Notes: a model not told the origin generated them from the letters alone. Shown: positions 36,563 through 45,874, counted from the first letter of the stretch. The stretch is DNA of 64,000 bases from an uncultured bacterium (GCA_903884945.1 CAISGR010000067.1:38372-102371), one strand, 5' to 3'. Program-made: numbers and translations.

Positions 36563-36655
36563 CATACCTTGGTGTGGATTGGATCGCCCGGCACGGTGCG
36601 TATCTCCTCGGCCATCGGACGGCGCGGCGCCGACCGGATATCGAGGAGACTCATC

Positions 36656-37183
36656 ATGGCAAACCAGCCAGGCACGACGACAGTCGCACAGCGGTTTCTG
36701 GGCACCCCCACCGATCTCGGCGCAGAGGCGACGCGGGACATTTCGGCGGGGCTCGCCGGCCTGCTCGCCGATGTGTTCGCCCTCTATCTCAAGACCAAGA
36801 ACTTCCACTGGCACATGAGCGGTCCGAACTTTCGCGACTATCACCTGCTGCTGGACGAGCAGGGCGACCAGATCTTCGCGATGACCGACGCCATCGCCGA
36901 GCGCGCGCGCAAGATCGGCGGGACGACGATCCGGTCAATCTCCGACATCGCCGGCCGGCAGCGAATCCTCGACAACAATGCCGCCTATGTCGACCCGCAG
37001 GACATGCTGGCCGAACTGCAGGGGGACAACAAGCAACTCGTCGCCGAGATGCGCCGGGTGCATGAGTTGTGCGATGAATATGCGGATGTCGCTACGGCGA
37101 GCCTGATCGAAGTCTGGATCGACGAGACCGAGCGCCGCAGCTGGTTCCTGTATGAGAGTTGTCGCCCCACAGCCTTGCGCTGA
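36656..37183 (+). CDS. dps: Dps family ferritin-like DNA-protection protein
   Basis: A 175-residue Dps. The intersubunit ferroxidase site is seen in LKTKNFHWHMSGPNFRDYHLLLDEQGDQIF (His, His, Asp, Glu), and the C-terminal helices RRSWFLYES complete the bundle. It stores iron, consumes peroxide and protects DNA in stationary phase or oxidative stress. The ATG at 36656 with GAGGAGA is chosen over an upstream in-frame start. A stem-loop overlaps the stop codon. Confidence 0.94.
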   Translation: MANQPGTTTVAQRFLGTPTDLGAEATRDISAGLAGLLADVFALYLKTKNFHWHMSGPNFRDYHLLLDEQGDQIFAMTDAIAERARKIGGTTIRSISDIAGRQRILDNNAAYVDPQDMLAELQGDNKQLVAEMRRVHELCDEYADVATASLIEVWIDETERRSWFLYESCRPTALR

Positions 37184-37190
37184 GGGGCGA
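37162..37190 (+). terminator. Stem-loop at the dps stop
   Basis: TCGCCCC-A-CAGC pairs with GCTG-A-GGGGCGA around CTTGC, an 11-base stem with one A/A mismatch, overlapping the last dps codons. It may stabilise or end the dps message. Confidence 0.5.
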
Positions 37191-37192
37191 TA

Positions 37193-37231
37193 GCGGCGGC
37201 GTGCGCCCCCCCCCCCCCCGCACGCCGCCGC
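37193..37231 (+). repeat. Poly-C tract (14 C) in the loop of a perfect 13-base inverted repeat
   Basis: GCGGCGGCGTGCG (37193-37205) and its exact complement CGCACGCCGCCGC (37219-37231) flank an uninterrupted run of cytosines (37206-37219, 14 counting the shared base). The whole lies just downstream of dps, outside any gene. Homopolymer runs of this length are prone to slippage. It could be a terminator loop that expanded, or a sequencing-sensitive site. Confidence 0.75.
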
Positions 37232-37277
37232 ACCCATCTCACCCGTAAGGGCCGGCGATTGACAATTTTGGACGATC

Positions 37278-37310
37278 AGGGCGTCACCACGGGTGGCGCC
37301 CCTTTCTTTC
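37278..37310 (+). terminator. Rho-independent terminator downstream of dps
   Basis: GGGCGTCACC and GGTGGCGCCC pair in a GC-rich stem (one G/T wobble) followed by TTTCTTTCT on the plus strand. It points rightward and lies before the leftward response-regulator gene, so it ends transcription from dps. Confidence 0.65.
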
Positions 37311-37315
37311 TGAGA

Positions 37316-37681
37316 TCAGCCGAGCGCCGCCTCGATGGCATCCAGCAGACTGTCCGGATCGACCGGCTTGGTGAGGAAGGCGGCCGCGCCGCCCGCCAGC
37401 GCCTGATCGCGCGCGGCATCGGTGGGATAGGCGGTCATCACGATCACGGGATTCGCACATCCCCGGCGAGTCAGTTCCGCCTGCAGTTCAAGGCCTGTCA
37501 TGCCCGGCATGTGCAGATCGGTAACGATACAGGCCATCCGCGCATGGGCCGGGGATGCGAGCAGTTCCTCCCCACTGGCAAAGGCCATGCTCGCCATGCC
37601 CACCGACCGGAGCAGGCTGTCGACGCTTCCCCTGACGCCGGGATCGTCATCGACGATCGCTATGATATGGGACGAGGACAA
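37316..37681 (-). CDS. Single-domain response regulator (CheY/FixJ receiver type)
   Basis: A 121-residue receiver domain. Acidic pocket DDD at residues 11-13, phospho-acceptor Asp55 in VTDLHMPGMTG, and Lys in FLTKPVDP are present. It has no output domain, so it would act by protein contact or as a phosphate sink. The start is TTG at 37681 with GGAG about 7 bases upstream. It lies 79 bases after the fixJ-like gene, and a degenerate copy of the 16-base motif seen near 40.8 kb lies at about 37754-37764, upstream of it. Confidence 0.85.
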   Translation of the reverse strand: MSSSHIIAIVDDDPGVRGSVDSLLRSVGMASMAFASGEELLASPAHARMACIVTDLHMPGMTGLELQAELTRRGCANPVIVMTAYPTDAARDQALAGGAAAFLTKPVDPDSLLDAIEAALG

Positions 37682-37760
37682 GCGCTTACTCCAGATATCG
37701 CGGCATCACACTGCCGCTCCGGAGCGACATGGGCCCTGGCGTGGACGCGCACCATCATAC

Positions 37761-38405
37761 TCAGATGTTAAACCGGTGGATGCTCTCGTCGCGGACACCG
37801 AGCAGCTCGGCCATGCGGACGAGGTCGGCGAGCGACTGCGCCTCCATCTTGCGCATCACGTTGCCGCGGTGGATCTTCACGGTGATCTCGGACAGGTCCA
37901 TCCGTGCCGCCACCTGCTTGTTCATCAACCCGGTGACGACAAAGCCCATCACCTCGCGCTCGCGCGGCGTGAGCCGCTCATAGCATTGCTGCAGCCGGGC
38001 TGTGCCTGCCGCCTCGGCCCGGTGGCTGCGATCTGCATCGATCGCGGCCGCAACCGCGGCGAGCATCTGATCGTCGCTGAACGGCTTGGGCAGGAAGTCG
38101 ATCGCACCCGCGCGCATGCCACGTACCGTCATCGGGATATCGCCATGCCCGGTGATCAGAATCACCGGAATGTCCAGACCCTGCGCTACCAGTCGCTCCT
38201 GAAAGTCGAGACCGTTTTCGCCGGGGAGCCTCACGTCCAGCACAAGGCACGAGGCGATCGCCGGCACCCCGGCGGCAAGGAATGCGGCGGTCGTCTCGTA
38301 GAGCGCAACCTCGAATCCGCTGGCGCGCAACAGGCTGCCGATCGAGCCGCGCACCTCGGCATCGTCGTCGATGATGCAGACGCATCCTGGTGTGTCGCTC
38401 GTCAT
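37761..38405 (-). CDS. FixJ-family response regulator with LuxR-type HTH
   Basis: A 214-residue response regulator. The receiver has Asp57 in [11 protein letters not shown] and Lys in FLPKPFSDD; the C-terminal LuxR/GerE helix-turn-helix is [43 protein letters not shown]. The FixJ type usually pairs with a PAS-containing kinase, here the preceding gene, whose stop it overlaps (ATGA). It is the best candidate to bind the CTGMGTATGAT-type motifs upstream of neighbouring genes. Confidence 0.92.
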   Translation of the reverse strand: MTSDTPGCVCIIDDDAEVRGSIGSLLRASGFEVALYETTAAFLAAGVPAIASCLVLDVRLPGENGLDFQERLVAQGLDIPVILITGHGDIPMTVRGMRAGAIDFLPKPFSDDQMLAAVAAAIDADRSHRAEAAGTARLQQCYERLTPREREVMGFVVTGLMNKQVAARMDLSEITVKIHRGNVMRKMEAQSLADLVRMAELLGVRDESIHRFNI

Positions 38406-39925
38406 GCTGCCGCCCTTTCCTGCGGATCGGCGATGGGCAGGCGGAACCGGAAGGTTGCGCCGCCATCGGGATTATTGGCTGCGGTGAGGGTGCCGCCGTG
38501 CTGCTCGACGATCGAGCGGCAGATCGACAGGCCCATGCCCATGCCGTCGGGCTTGGTGGTGAAGAAGGGACTGAACAGGACCTCCGGATCAATCCCGGCA
38601 ATGCCGGGGCCGCAATCCCGGACCTGCACCACCACTGCCTCACCGTCGCTGTTCGCCTCCACGCAGAGCTCGCGCTCCTCCTGCGAGCTGCTTGCCATGG
38701 CCTGCTCGGCGTTGAGCATCAGGTTCATCAGCACCTGTTGGATCTGCACACGATCGCCCGAAACGATCGGCAGGTCAGCCGCCGTGTCTATCCGCAGCGC
38801 CACCTGGTTGGTCTGCATGTCGCGCAGCAACAGCGCCCCGGTTTCCTCGATCAGCGGCGCGAGATCGAGCCGGCTCTGTCGCGGATCGGCCTTGCGCGCG
38901 AGATCGCGGATGCGGGCGATCACATCCGCAGCGCGGGTACCGTTCGAGGCGATATGGTCGAGACAATCCGCGACCTCTGCCGCGTCGGGCGCCTCGCGGG
39001 CGAGCCAGCGCTTGCCCGATTTGGCATAGGTGATGATCGCGGACAGCGGCTGATTGACCTCATGCGCGATCGAGGCGGCAAGCTGGCCCAGCGTGGTGAC
39101 GCGCGACACATGAGTCAGCTCAGCCTGCGACTGCGCCAGCCGCGCCTGGGCCCGGTTTCGTTCGGTCACGTCGAGCGCCGTCATGAGAACGTGCGACCAG
39201 CCCTGCTGCCCGGCAGGGAGCGTGACGCGCAGGACGACATCGACGACATCGCCGGCAGCCGACCGGAAGGGCACCGCTTCCTCAATCACCGACTCACCGC
39301 GCCGCAGCGCAGAGAAGATCCGGGCGAGCCCGGCCTCGGCCTCGGGCGTGTGGTGCCCGGCGATGCTGCCGCCGACCAGATCCTCGCGTTTATCGAATCC
39401 GAACAGGCGCACCGCCGCCTGGTTCGCGTCGCGGACATGGGCGGCGCGTGACGCCCGGCGGACCAGATCGGGATCGGGCTCTTCGCCACCCTGCAGCATC
39501 GCGAACGCGGCCGACCAGTCCGACTCCCAGATCGGAAAGCCGGCAGCATTGAAGATCAGGCGGTAACGCTCGTCCGCGCGGCGGCGCTCTTCGGCCGCGG
39601 CGTGATGGCGGACCGACAGAATCGTGGTAATGCCGATCGCGACAAGGCTGACCGCCAGCCGCATCGCCGGCGAGCCAAGCGGGGCGCCCCAGTGGCTGAC
39701 ATAATAGCCCGTGATGGCAAGCAGGGCGCATGTCGCCCCGGCAGCAATCACCAGGCTGCGATCCTGGCTCCGCGCCGCAATCAACACGGCCGTGGTGTAG
39801 AGAACCGCGACGGCGCCCTGCAGCGGACTCAGAACATCCAGCGCGAAGATTCCGAGCGCCAGCACCATCGCCGCCGCCACCTGCAGGCGCCCCGCCAGCC
39901 TTTTCGCCTCCGCATCCCCGCGCAT
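38402..39925 (-). CDS. Membrane PAS sensor histidine kinase (FixL-like)
   Basis: A 507-residue kinase. Four hydrophobic segments lie within residues 13-105, a PAS region spans about 118-260, HisKA shows His288 in [22 protein letters not shown], and the HATPase region includes [18 protein letters not shown] and [20 protein letters not shown]. No His for haem in the PAS pattern was identified, so the signal is unknown. The start ATG 39925 has a near-perfect Shine-Dalgarno GGGAGGTGATC. It overlaps the fixJ-like gene by 4 bases, its cognate partner. Confidence 0.92.
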   Translation of the reverse strand: MRGDAEAKRLAGRLQVAAAMVLALGIFALDVLSPLQGAVAVLYTTAVLIAARSQDRSLVIAAGATCALLAITGYYVSHWGAPLGSPAMRLAVSLVAIGITTILSVRHHAAAEERRRADERYRLIFNAAGFPIWESDWSAAFAMLQGGEEPDPDLVRRASRAAHVRDANQAAVRLFGFDKREDLVGGSIAGHHTPEAEAGLARIFSALRRGESVIEEAVPFRSAAGDVVDVVLRVTLPAGQQGWSHVLMTALDVTERNRAQARLAQSQAELTHVSRVTTLGQLAASIAHEVNQPLSAIITYAKSGKRWLAREAPDAAEVADCLDHIASNGTRAADVIARIRDLARKADPRQSRLDLAPLIEETGALLLRDMQTNQVALRIDTAADLPIVSGDRVQIQQVLMNLMLNAEQAMASSSQEERELCVEANSDGEAVVVQVRDCGPGIAGIDPEVLFSPFFTTKPDGMGMGLSICRSIVEQHGGTLTAANNPDGGATFRFRLPIADPQERAAA

Positions 39926-40038
39926 GATCACCTCCCGCCACGGCCCGTAGAGAAACGGCCAGGCCGGTCCCACGCTGGACGAGCGGTTTGCGAACCGCAA
40001 CAGGCTGTTGCGATCTACGGACTTTCGGGAATCCGACG

Positions 40039-40704
40039 TCACCGATTTGCGACGGTCAGAACGATGCGCGTGCCGGGGCAGGCATCTTCCCAGGCGACCG
40101 ACGCACCGAGCCGCGCGGCGATCATCTCGACGAGCCTGCGACCGAGCCCCATCCCCGGCGCGGCATCGAACGCGCCAACGCCGCGGTCCTCGACGACAAG
40201 ACGATATCCCCCGCGGCGCAGCACGCGCAGATCCACCAGCACGTCACCGGGGACCCCGGGCGCATAGGCATATTTGCAGGCATTGGTGACCAGTTCGGAG
40301 ATGATGATGCCGAGTGCGGTCGCAGCCTCGAACGGCACGGCGACCGGCATGGCCTGCACCAGCACGCGTCGCCCCGCACCCGCATCGGCGCAGCCCATTT
40401 CAAGATCCCGCCCGAGTTCGGTGAGATAGTCGCCGAGATCCATCATTGCCGCCTCATGCATCCGATAGAGTTGGCGATGCACGCTCGCGATTGCCCCGAT
40501 CCGCCGCTGCGTCATGTCGAGCGCGGCACGGGCTGCGTCATCCTTGATCGTGCGTGCCTCGATCGAGACCATGGCCGATAGCAACTGCAGGCTGTTGGCG
40601 ATCCGATGATTGATTTCGTCGGCGCTGCTGACCACGGAAAGCGGTGGCAGCACAGCCATCGACTGCGCGTCTTCGGTCGCAAGATGCATTGCCGCCATGG
40701 CCAT
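40039..40704 (-). CDS. HisKA_2/HWE-type histidine kinase without sensor domain
   Basis: A 221-residue kinase. The phospho-acceptor His33 lies in [18 protein letters not shown], the HisKA_2 pattern, and the ATPase part shows [44 protein letters not shown]. It has no sensor or membrane segment and is probably controlled by another protein. Such kinases often feed the general stress response in alphaproteobacteria. AGGAGA precedes the ATG. One arm of a 16-base inverted repeat lies 65-80 bases upstream. Confidence 0.88.
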   Translation of the reverse strand: MAMAAMHLATEDAQSMAVLPPLSVVSSADEINHRIANSLQLLSAMVSIEARTIKDDAARAALDMTQRRIGAIASVHRQLYRMHEAAMMDLGDYLTELGRDLEMGCADAGAGRRVLVQAMPVAVPFEAATALGIIISELVTNACKYAYAPGVPGDVLVDLRVLRRGGYRLVVEDRGVGAFDAAPGMGLGRRLVEMIAARLGASVAWEDACPGTRIVLTVANR

Positions 40705-40768
40705 CGGCCTTCTCCTGTGCGCGAGGCAGTTTCGATGGCCGGTGATCCCCGATCGGGTGCGTCCGGTA

Positions 40769-40822
40769 TATCATACGCAGGTTTAGGAAGCGGATCGGCC
40801 CGCCCGAAACCTGCGTATGATA
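40769..40822. promoter_or_regulatory. 16-base inverted repeat between divergent HWE kinase and UBP zinc-finger genes
   Basis: TATCATACGCAGGTTT (40769-40784) and its perfect complement AAACCTGCGTATGATA (40807-40822) are separated by 22 bases. Each arm reads AAACCTGCGTATGATA in the direction of the gene it faces. A partial further copy, CGTATGGT, lies at about 40834. The arrangement suggests two binding sites for one regulator driving both genes, the local FixJ-like protein being the obvious candidate. Confidence 0.65.
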
Positions 40823-40937
40823 CCGACTGCGGCTCGTATGGTGCAGTTGAGCGCTGATCTGCTCGGCTTCATCATGGGCTGATCGACAAACAGCGGCGGC
40901 CTATATCCGTCGCCACCTTCACCGAAGGGGAAGAACG

Positions 40938-41240
40938 ATGACCGGATGCAGACACTCATCGACGATCAATGATGTCACCCCCAGTGCGCGGGGCTGCGAA
41001 GAATGCCTGAAGATCGGCAGCCCCTGGGTACATCTGCGGATATGCCGCAGTTGCGGTCATGTCGGCTGCTGCGACCAATCGCCGCACCGCCACGCGACCG
41101 CCCATTTCCATGCGACGCATCACCCGATCATCGAAGGCTATGATCCGCCCGAAGGGTGGGGCTGGTGCTATGTCGACGAAATCGAGATCGACCTGCCCGA
41201 CCAGACGCCGCAATGGGGGCCGATTCCGCGATATGTCTAG
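40938..41240 (+). CDS. UBP-type zinc-finger protein
   Basis: A 100-residue protein with the UBP zinc-finger pattern: CRHSSTIN, GCEECLKIGSPWVHLRICRSCGHVGCCDQSPHRHATAHFHATHHPII, and a C-terminal YVDEIEIDLP. In eukaryotes this fold binds ubiquitin tails; bacterial function is unknown. AAGGGGAAG precedes the ATG. The gene is single, divergent from the HWE kinase, and its stop overlaps the stop of the convergent DUF2332 gene by 3 bases. Confidence 0.9.
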   Translation: MTGCRHSSTINDVTPSARGCEECLKIGSPWVHLRICRSCGHVGCCDQSPHRHATAHFHATHHPIIEGYDPPEGWGWCYVDEIEIDLPDQTPQWGPIPRYV

Positions 41241-42286
41241 GCGGTTGCCGTCTCCACCCAGGCCCCATGCGCCTGCACATTCGCCAGCATTGCCGGCTTG
41301 CCATGGCCCGGCCAGCTCTGCACCCAGACCTGCTGTTTCGCCGTCGCGCGATTAGGCTCCATCCGGACCCAAGCGAGCGGGCGCTCCGGCGTAGCCCGCT
41401 CCGCGGCAGCAGCCATAGCCGCCTCGATCCGCGCCTGGCGCTCCGCGCCGAGATATTGCCAAACGACCGAATGCATCAGCACGCGGGTGACACCAGCCGG
41501 CTGGGGATCGGCGAGGCGCGCCTCGATCCAATCTGCCGCGTCGCCCCGGGTCAGGTCGACAGGCTTGGCCGCGATCATCGCGACCGCCCGGGAAAGACGA
41601 TCGAGCCGCTCGGGATTGTCCGCCCAGACATAGGCGCGCAGCCGATCGGCCGCGACGGGGTCGCCGAGGTCGATCGGCTGGATCTCGACACCGCGAACCG
41701 AAGCGATCTCCAGCGGAATCTGTGCCGGCGCGGCGCCGCGCCACTCAGGGGCGATGGTGACGGGCGAGTCGGCGGGCCCAAAGAGCGTGCCGCCGAGATC
41801 GAAGCGAAAGCGATCGATCAGCAGGTTGAGGCCGGCGCTCGAGCCGATCTCCAGCAGTTCAAGCGTCGGCCCATGGCGGCGGGCGACCTCGATCAGCCCG
41901 GTCATCAGCGCTGCCGAACGACCGGTCTCGTTGGTCTGGGGCGGGCCGCCGAGCCAAGGGTACAGCGCATCGTCATGCGCAGCCAAGGTGTCGCGGAGGA
42001 TCTGCTGGACCGCGCCCGATTCAGTGATCGTGCCGGCGAACACCTGCGACAGCGCTGGCGCCCGACCGGCAAGGTCGAGCGCGTGCAGACCGCCGACGAG
42101 ACGCAGTGGCAGAGCGTCGGCGGTCGGCTCGCCCGGCCAGTCGAGCACATGACGGCCAGTGCGGGTGTCGCGGTTCAGGCATTCGGCAAGGGCGGCGCAG
42201 ATACGGGCGGTGACGGGCGCGCCCATCACGGCGCAGAAATGCTCCTGGATCAGGAAGGCGCCGCGATTGTTCTGCTCATCCGCCAT
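41237..42286 (-). CDS. DUF2332 family protein (copy 2)
   Basis: A 349-residue DUF2332 protein, paralogous to the one at 29433. It shares PQTNETGRSAAL and LELLEIGSSAGLNLLIDRFRFDLGG, the AdoMet-like glycine loop. Its start ATG at 42286 has the strong Shine-Dalgarno AGGAGGTG; the frame is open further upstream but that part runs into hisG on the other strand. Function unknown. It is divergent from hisG, 72 bases apart. Confidence 0.9.
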   Translation of the reverse strand: MADEQNNRGAFLIQEHFCAVMGAPVTARICAALAECLNRDTRTGRHVLDWPGEPTADALPLRLVGGLHALDLAGRAPALSQVFAGTITESGAVQQILRDTLAAHDDALYPWLGGPPQTNETGRSAALMTGLIEVARRHGPTLELLEIGSSAGLNLLIDRFRFDLGGTLFGPADSPVTIAPEWRGAAPAQIPLEIASVRGVEIQPIDLGDPVAADRLRAYVWADNPERLDRLSRAVAMIAAKPVDLTRGDAADWIEARLADPQPAGVTRVLMHSVVWQYLGAERQARIEAAMAAAAERATPERPLAWVRMEPNRATAKQQVWVQSWPGHGKPAMLANVQAHGAWVETATA

Positions 42287-42358
42287 CACCACCTCCTGCG
42301 CTTCGGGCCGGCGCGTGTTGCGCCCGCGAACACCCCCAAGTAAAGCCCCGCTCAACCC

Positions 42359-43021
42359 ATGACCGATCCGATCATCATCGCCGTCCCCAAGGGGCGCATT
42401 CTCGCCGAGGCCGTGCCGCTGCTTGAGCGCGCCGGCATCACGCCCGAGCCGGCCTTTGCCGATGAGGAAAGCCGCGCGCTGCGTTTCGCGACGAGCAACC
42501 CGGGGATCGACCTGATCCGCGTGCGCGCGTTCGACGTGGCCACCTTCGTCGCGCATGGCGCGGCGCAGCTGGGGATCGTCGGGTCCGACGTGCTCGCGGA
42601 ATTCGATTATTCCGAACTTTACGCGCCGGTCGACCTGGGGATCGGCCATTGCCGCCTGTCGGTCGCCGAGCCCGCCGACATGGCCGAGACCGATGATCCG
42701 CGCGGTTGGAGCCATGTCCGGATCGCAACCAAATATCCGCATGTGACGCGCCGGCACTTCGAGGCACGCGGGGTGCAGGCGGAGTGCGTGAAACTGAATG
42801 GTGCAATGGAATTGGCGCCGACCCTTGGACTGGCGCCGCGCATCGTCGACCTGGTGTCTTCGGGCAAGACACTGAAGGAGAACGGCCTGGTCGAAGTCGA
42901 GGTAATCGCCGAAGTGACTTCGCGGCTGATCGTCAACCGGGCGGCGTTCAAGACGCGTGCCGAAGTGGTGCCGCTGGTCGAGGCCTTCCGGCGCGCCGTG
43001 GAGATGCGCGATGCCGCGTAG
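42359..43021 (+). CDS. hisG: ATP phosphoribosyltransferase, short form
   Basis: A 220-residue short-form HisG, first step of histidine synthesis (ATP plus PRPP to phosphoribosyl-ATP). It has the N-terminal [29 protein letters not shown] and the PRPP-binding loop [16 protein letters not shown]. The short form lacks the regulatory ACT-like domain and needs HisZ, which is not in the window. It is followed by hisD after 38 bases containing a short hairpin (CTTCCCG/CGGGAAG). Confidence 0.96.
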   Translation: MTDPIIIAVPKGRILAEAVPLLERAGITPEPAFADEESRALRFATSNPGIDLIRVRAFDVATFVAHGAAQLGIVGSDVLAEFDYSELYAPVDLGIGHCRLSVAEPADMAETDDPRGWSHVRIATKYPHVTRRHFEARGVQAECVKLNGAMELAPTLGLAPRIVDLVSSGKTLKENGLVEVEVIAEVTSRLIVNRAAFKTRAEVVPLVEAFRRAVEMRDAA

Positions 43022-43059
43022 TCTTCCTTCCCGGCCCCTGAACGGGAAGGGCTGACGTC

Positions 43060-44370
43060 GTGATCCGCCTTTCCACCTCCGACTCGCGGTTCGAGCGGGA
43101 CTTTGCGGCGCTGGTCAACGCCCGGCGCGAGGCCGACGCTGACGTCGCGCGCGACGTGCGCACGATCGTCGCCAGCGTCCGCGACGAAGGCGATGCGGCG
43201 CTCCACGCGTTCACGAAGAAATTCGACCGTCACGATTTGAACGCGACTGGCTGGCGCATCGAGAAATCGGACTGGCTCGTCGCGCTCGACGGGCTCGACC
43301 CTGCGCTGCGTGCTGCGCTGGAACTGGCTGCGGAACGCATCGCTACTTACCATCTGAAGCAGAAGCCCGAGGACAGCGACACGGTCGACAGCACCGGTGC
43401 CCGGCTCGGTGCGCGGTGGAACGCGATCCAGCATGCCGGAATCTATATTCCTGGTGGCCGCGCGGCCTATCCCTCTTCGGTGCTGATGAACGCCATTCCG
43501 GCGCGGGTTGCGGGCGTCGAGCGGCTGGTGATGGTGACGCCGACACCCGATGGCGAGGTGAATCCGCTGGTGCTTGCTGCCGCCCATATCGCCGGGGTCG
43601 ACGAGGTGTGGCGAATTGGCGGCGCGCAGGCGATCGCCGCGCTTGCCTATGGCACCGGCCGGATCAAGCCGGTCGACGTGATCACCGGGCCGGGCAATGC
43701 CTGGGTCGCCGAGGCCAAGCGCCAGCTTTACGGCGTGGTCGGGATCGACATGGTTGCCGGGCCAAGCGAGATCGTCGTGGTGGCCGACGGAAAAAACGAT
43801 CCGGAGTGGATCGCTGCCGACCTGCTCAGCCAGGCCGAGCATGACCCGACCAGCCAATCGATCCTGTTCACCGACGATGCTGATTTCGCGCGTGCGGTGG
43901 CCGACGCAGTCGATCTGCAGATCGGCCGGCTCGAAACCGCACAGGTCGCCCGGGCGAGCTGGGACGCCAACGGAGCGATCATCGTCACCGCCGACCTGGC
44001 CGAGGCGATGCCGCTGGTCGACCGGCTGGCACCCGAGCATCTCGAACTCGCGTGCGACGATCCGCAAGCGCTGTTCGACCAGGTACGCCACGCCGGATCG
44101 GTATTTCTCGGCCGGCATACGCCGGAGGCGATCGGCGACTATGTGGCCGGGCCGAACCATGTGCTGCCGACCGGACGCCGGGCGCGTTTCGCCTCCGGCC
44201 TGTCGGTACTCGACTTCATGAAGCGCACCAGCTTCCTCCAGCTCGATCACGCCGCCCTGAGCGCGATCGGCCCGGCCGCGGTCGCGCTGGCCGAGGCCGA
44301 AGGGCTTCCCGCCCATGCCCGCTCCGTGGCGCTTCGCCTCGCGGGCAACCAACCGGAATTTGACCTATGA
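43060..44370 (+). CDS. hisD: Histidinol dehydrogenase
   Basis: A 436-residue HisD, which oxidises L-histidinol to L-histidine with two NAD. Seen are AGIYIPGGRAAYPSSVLMNAIPA, GPGNAWVAEAKRQLYG, the zinc/catalytic stretch DLLSQAEHDPTSQSILFT and APEHLEL, then TGRRARFASGLSVLDFMKRTSF. The start is GTG at 43060. The end overlaps nusB (ATGA). Confidence 0.97.
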   Translation: MIRLSTSDSRFERDFAALVNARREADADVARDVRTIVASVRDEGDAALHAFTKKFDRHDLNATGWRIEKSDWLVALDGLDPALRAALELAAERIATYHLKQKPEDSDTVDSTGARLGARWNAIQHAGIYIPGGRAAYPSSVLMNAIPARVAGVERLVMVTPTPDGEVNPLVLAAAHIAGVDEVWRIGGAQAIAALAYGTGRIKPVDVITGPGNAWVAEAKRQLYGVVGIDMVAGPSEIVVVADGKNDPEWIAADLLSQAEHDPTSQSILFTDDADFARAVADAVDLQIGRLETAQVARASWDANGAIIVTADLAEAMPLVDRLAPEHLELACDDPQALFDQVRHAGSVFLGRHTPEAIGDYVAGPNHVLPTGRRARFASGLSVLDFMKRTSFLQLDHAALSAIGPAAVALAEAEGLPAHARSVALRLAGNQPEFDL

Positions 44371-44822
44371 CCCGACCCACTACCCGATCCAAAGCGCGCG
44401 CAGCAGCCCGCCTCGCCGCTACCCAGGCGCTCTACCAGCATGAGATGGAGGCCACCCCCGTCACGCGCCTGCTCCACGAATTCCACCAGCACCGGCTGGG
44501 GGCGACGATCGAAGATGCGGAATATGCCGAAGCCGAGGTCGATTTCTTCGACGATGTCGTGAAGGGCGCCACCGCGCGCCTGGCCGAGATCGACGCTGCG
44601 ATTACCGGCAAACTGGCCAGCGGCTGGACGCTGGGGCGGCTCGACCGGTCGATGCGCGCGATCCTGCGGGCGGGTACCTACGAATTGATGGCCCGTCCGG
44701 ACGTGCCGACGGCGACGGTGATCACTGAATATGTCGATGTGGCCCATGCGTTCTTCGACAAGCGCGAGGCCGGGTTCGTGAACGGCCTGCTCGACGCAAT
44801 CGCGAAGGATGTCCGTTCCTGA
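44367..44822 (+). CDS. nusB: Transcription antitermination protein NusB
   Basis: A 151-residue NusB. The all-helical RNA-binding fold is indicated by ARLAATQALYQHEMEATPV, WTLGRLDRSMRAILRAGTYELMARPDVPTATVITEYVDVAHAFFDKREAGFVNGLLDAIA. It supports rRNA antitermination with NusE and boxA. The start overlaps hisD; thiL follows after 45 bases. Confidence 0.96.
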   Translation: MTRPTTRSKARAAARLAATQALYQHEMEATPVTRLLHEFHQHRLGATIEDAEYAEAEVDFFDDVVKGATARLAEIDAAITGKLASGWTLGRLDRSMRAILRAGTYELMARPDVPTATVITEYVDVAHAFFDKREAGFVNGLLDAIAKDVRS

Positions 44823-44867
44823 TCCTCCGGTGAGAGACCGCGCTGGCGCAATGACGGGAGGAGCCGG

Positions 44868-45779
44868 ATGAACGAAGCCGAATTCCTTGCCGCGCTCCGC
44901 ACCTTGCCGCTTCATCCTGCCGCGCGCGGCCTGCATGACGACACCGCGCTGCTCGACATTACCGGCCCGATCGTCCTGACCACTGACACGCTGGTCGAAG
45001 GCGTGCACTTTCTCCCGGCCGACCCTGCCGAGGACGTCGCCTGGAAGCTGGTCGCTACAAACCTGTCCGATCTCGCAGCCAAGGGCGCGGCACCGGTCGG
45101 CATAATGCTCAACTACCCGCTGGCCGGCGACGGGGGCTGGGACCGCGGCTTTCTGGCGGGGCTGGAGGAGATCCTCGACCGCTTCGGCTGCCCGCTGATC
45201 GGCGGCGACACCACCGCGCTGCCTGCGGGCGCACCGCGCGTGCTAAGTGTTACCGCCATCGGCAGCGACGCGCCCGCCCCGCCGCGCAGCGGGGCTCGGG
45301 ATGGTGATGCGCTATGGGTAGCCGGCCCGATTGGCGATGCGGGGGCGGGCCTGGCGATCGCGCGGGGGGCGCCCGGGCCGGCCGCGTTGCTCGCCGCCTA
45401 TCGCCGGCCCATGCCCTTGCTTGCCGAGGGGCGGCGGCTCGGCCCGCAAGTGCATGCGATGATGGATGTATCTGACGGGCTGCTGATCGACGCGTCCCGG
45501 ATGGCGTCCGCAAGCGGTATCGCCGTAACGATCGACCTCGCCACCGTGCCGCTCTCCGCCGTCTATCGCGCCCATGTGGGAGCAGATCGCAGGGCGCGCC
45601 TCGCGGCCGCGACCGCGGGCGACGATTACGCGCTGCTGTTCGCCGCGTCGCCAGGGTTGCGGCCAGCAGTGCCCGCGACCCGGATCGGCCACTTTTCCGC
45701 AGGCGTTGGCCTGACCTTGCTCGACGGCGGCGAAGCAGTGCCGCTGCCCGCGCGCCTGGGGTTCGAACATAGCGCCTGA
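44868..45779 (+). CDS. thiL: Thiamine-monophosphate kinase
   Basis: A 303-residue ThiL that phosphorylates thiamine phosphate to the diphosphate cofactor. It has DDTALLDITGPIVLTTDTLVEGVHF, WKLVATNLSDLAAKGA, GGDTTALPAG and MMDVSDGLLIDASRMA, the ATP and metal binding elements of the PurM-like fold. GGAGGAG precedes the ATG. It lies in the conserved alphaproteobacterial order nusB-thiL, next to hppA. Confidence 0.96.
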   Translation: MNEAEFLAALRTLPLHPAARGLHDDTALLDITGPIVLTTDTLVEGVHFLPADPAEDVAWKLVATNLSDLAAKGAAPVGIMLNYPLAGDGGWDRGFLAGLEEILDRFGCPLIGGDTTALPAGAPRVLSVTAIGSDAPAPPRSGARDGDALWVAGPIGDAGAGLAIARGAPGPAALLAAYRRPMPLLAEGRRLGPQVHAMMDVSDGLLIDASRMASASGIAVTIDLATVPLSAVYRAHVGADRRARLAAATAGDDYALLFAASPGLRPAVPATRIGHFSAGVGLTLLDGGEAVPLPARLGFEHSA

Positions 45780-45784
45780 GCGGC

Positions 45785-45812
45785 TTGCGCAAATGATGTG
45801 TGCCTATACAAT
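45785..45812 (+). promoter_or_regulatory. Candidate promoter of hppA
   Basis: TTGCGC, 16 bases, then TACAAT lie about 65-90 bases upstream of the hppA ATG. The -10 matches the sigma70 consensus at five of six bases, the -35 at three. The gene may thus be transcribed separately from thiL. Confidence 0.35.
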
Positions 45813-45874
45813 CCACCCAACGTCGACGGCACAGGCAAAAAGTCTGGCGCGGCAAACTCTGGGGAAGGATGCTT

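Noticed and set aside
37259..37264. TTGACA as a -35 box downstream of dps
   Set aside because: No -10 box lies at 16-18 bases, and the next plus-strand element is a terminator, not a gene.
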